Below are positions 19,270 through 20,216 of a stretch of DNA of 20,216 nt, piece after piece (positions within the stretch are counted from its first letter, which is position 1; each line of letters starts with the position of its first letter). The position numbers and the translations under genes were made by a program. The notes beneath the pieces are model-generated. The model ran no database searches, was not told the DNA's origin, and was given only the letters and a program-made list of their open reading frames with translations. Source of the stretch: a virus; the IMG/VR virus record IMGVR_UViG_3300035665_000294, positions 1 through 20,216 of that record, one strand, 5' to 3'.

Positions 19270-20216
19270 AGCCTTCCATCAAGACAACTCGTTCGTGCGC
19301 GGTCTGATGGGTCCTGTCGGATCGGGCAAGTCGACCGCATGCTGCTTCGAGGTTCTGTCCCGAGCCCTGGAGCAAATGCCTGGACCTGATGGTGTGAGGC
19401 GCTCACGCTGGGCGATCTGCAGAAACACATACCCTGAACTGAAGTCGACCACGATCAAGACGTGGATGGATTGGTATCAGGACTTGGCGACGATGAAGTG
19501 GGACACACCCATCACGTCGAACATCAACATCTCCGACATCGGGGACGGAACGGGACTTGAGCTTGAGGTCATCTTCATGGCGTTGGATCGCCCTGATGAT
19601 GTCGGCAAGCTGAGGTCCTTGGAGTTGACCGGCGGCTGGATGAACGAAGCCAGCGAGATGGAGAAGGCGGTTCTGGACATGCTGACTCAGCGTGTCGGTC
19701 GCTTCCCCTCCAAGCGCAACGGCGGTCCTAGCTGGACTGGTGTGATCATGGACACCAACCCGCCTGACGATGACTCCTGGTGGTACAAGCTGGCTGAAGA
19801 AGAGCGCCCGGAAATCTTCCGGTTCTTCAAACAACCAGGTGGTTTGATCCAGGACATGGACCCCAAGTCGCCCACGTACCAACAGTACGTGCCGAACCCG
19901 CAGGCTGAGAACATCCAGAACCACAGCCTCGGGTATCAGTACTACTTAAACCAGCTGTACGGCAAGACGGAAGACTGGATCAGGGTCTTCCTGCTGGGGC
20001 AGTACGGCACCACGATGGATGGCAAGCCCGTCTATCCGGAGTGGAACGAAAGGGTCCACCTGTCGGAGATGGCGATTACGCCGATCCAGGGGATGCCGAT
20101 CCTGCTGTCGTTTGACTTCGGTCTGACCCCCGCCTGCGCCTTCCTGCAGATGAACAGTCGCGGACAGCTGTTGGTCCTCAAAGAGTTGGTCTCCGAGGAC
20201 ATGGGCATCCGGCAGT
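19232..20216 (+). CDS. terL: Terminase large subunit, N-terminal part (truncated by the window)
   Basis: The frame starts MNVNYQAPGPI and has Walker A GPVGSGKST near residue 30, a coupling segment, GGWMNEASE as the Walker-B-like acidic motif, and the start of the RNase-H-like nuclease at LLSFDFGLTPACAF. About 328 codons are present; the rest lies beyond the right edge. TerL packages DNA by ATP hydrolysis and cuts concatemers. Similar proteins occur in podovirus- and siphovirus-type phages of proteobacteria. The weak ribosome site (AAGG 12 bases upstream) suggests coupling to the previous frame. One ACAGCTGT lies at 20164-20171. Confidence 0.9.
   Translation, partial: MNVNYQAPGPITEAFHQDNSFVRGLMGPVGSGKSTACCFEVLSRALEQMPGPDGVRRSRWAICRNTYPELKSTTIKTWMDWYQDLATMKWDTPITSNINISDIGDGTGLELEVIFMALDRPDDVGKLRSLELTGGWMNEASEMEKAVLDMLTQRVGRFPSKRNGGPSWTGVIMDTNPPDDDSWWYKLAEEERPEIFRFFKQPGGLIQDMDPKSPTYQQYVPNPQAENIQNHSLGYQYYLNQLYGKTEDWIRVFLLGQYGTTMDGKPVYPEWNERVHLSEMAITPIQGMPILLSFDFGLTPACAFLQMNSRGQLLVLKELVSEDMGIRQ

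Larger units (their letters stand above)
356..20171. repeat. Dispersed palindrome ACAGCTGT (25 exact copies)
   Basis: By eye I count 46 CAGCTG in the window, where about 5-6 would be expected. Of these, 25 are ACAGCTGT (about 0.3 expected) and 9 are the full ten-base palindrome AACAGCTGTT (about 0.02 expected). CAGCTG start positions of the 25 eight-base copies: 357, 826, 1552, 2234, 3669, 5699, 6909, 7013, 7412, 8350, 8544, 9078, 9250, 9783, 10271, 11000, 11903, 12302, 14175, 16324, 17081, 17120, 17606, 18821, 20165. They lie in genes of both directions and in non-coding DNA. In genes they are read variously as Gln-Leu-Phe/Leu, Thr-Ala-Val and Asn-Ser-Cys. Confidence 0.9.

Noticed and set aside
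1-20216. CRISPR array, insertion sequence or tRNA gene
   Set aside because: No regularly spaced long repeats, transposase-like frame or cloverleaf with conserved T-loop was seen on either strand.

Overview
The window looks like the early/immunity region plus the start of the late region of a tailed double-stranded DNA bacteriophage or prophage, probably temperate, from a moderately GC-rich proteobacterium. The grounds are an HTH/S24 repressor facing a Cro-like gene, a DnaB-type helicase with a replication-initiator-like partner, an SSB with the classic acidic tail, small and large terminase genes, a 3TM holin and a GH24 endolysin. Shine-Dalgarno sites are strong, and genes overlap by 1-4 bases in tightly coupled operons. 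No integrase or host-flanking gene is visible, so host and lifestyle are inferred. A betaproteobacterial host is only a guess from composition and gene style.

Layout. (1) 1-3254, leftward operon from a P_L-like promoter (3395-3423): SSB, a winged-helix protein, a PD-(D/E)XK protein, a Cas4-like PD-(D/E)XK exonuclease, two small unknowns, a MazG-like pyrophosphohydrolase and a partial small membrane protein. (2) 3390-4360, immunity region: leftward repressor, P_RM candidate, rightward P_R. (3) 4360-9782, rightward early operon: Cro-like regulator, a non-coding stretch with a predicted multi-hairpin RNA and a possible iteron origin, then initiator-like protein, helicase, small unknowns, a DUF1364-type HNH nuclease, a resolvase-like nuclease and a zinc-finger protein that may be a Q-type antiterminator. 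(4) 9912-15127, a second leftward operon ending at a terminator near 9757-9802 and starting from a promoter at 15134-15163. It holds four small genes, a CobS/MoxR-like AAA+ ATPase, a CobT-like VWA protein with an N-terminal HExxH motif, an unknown 88-residue protein and an HD protein of the (p)ppGpp-hydrolase type. (5) 15237-20216, rightward late-type genes: two small basic proteins, a PP-loop protein, a DUF2061 membrane protein, TerS, a lysis module (unknown, holin, endolysin) and TerL, which runs off the window.

Two signals tie the window together. First, one operator type, AATACC-N4-GGTATT, overlaps the -35 box in the same register at all three strong promoters (P_L, P_R and the promoter of the AAA+/VWA operon). 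The phage repressor therefore probably controls the AAA+/VWA/HD cassette along with the immunity region. Second, the palindrome ACAGCTGT, often extended to AACAGCTGTT, occurs 25 times where about 0.3 would be expected. It lies on both coding strands and in all reading frames, so selection is likely acting on the DNA rather than on the proteins. I regard that motif and the repressor-linked AAA+/VWA/HD operon as the most interesting parts of the window. All counts were made by eye without tools.
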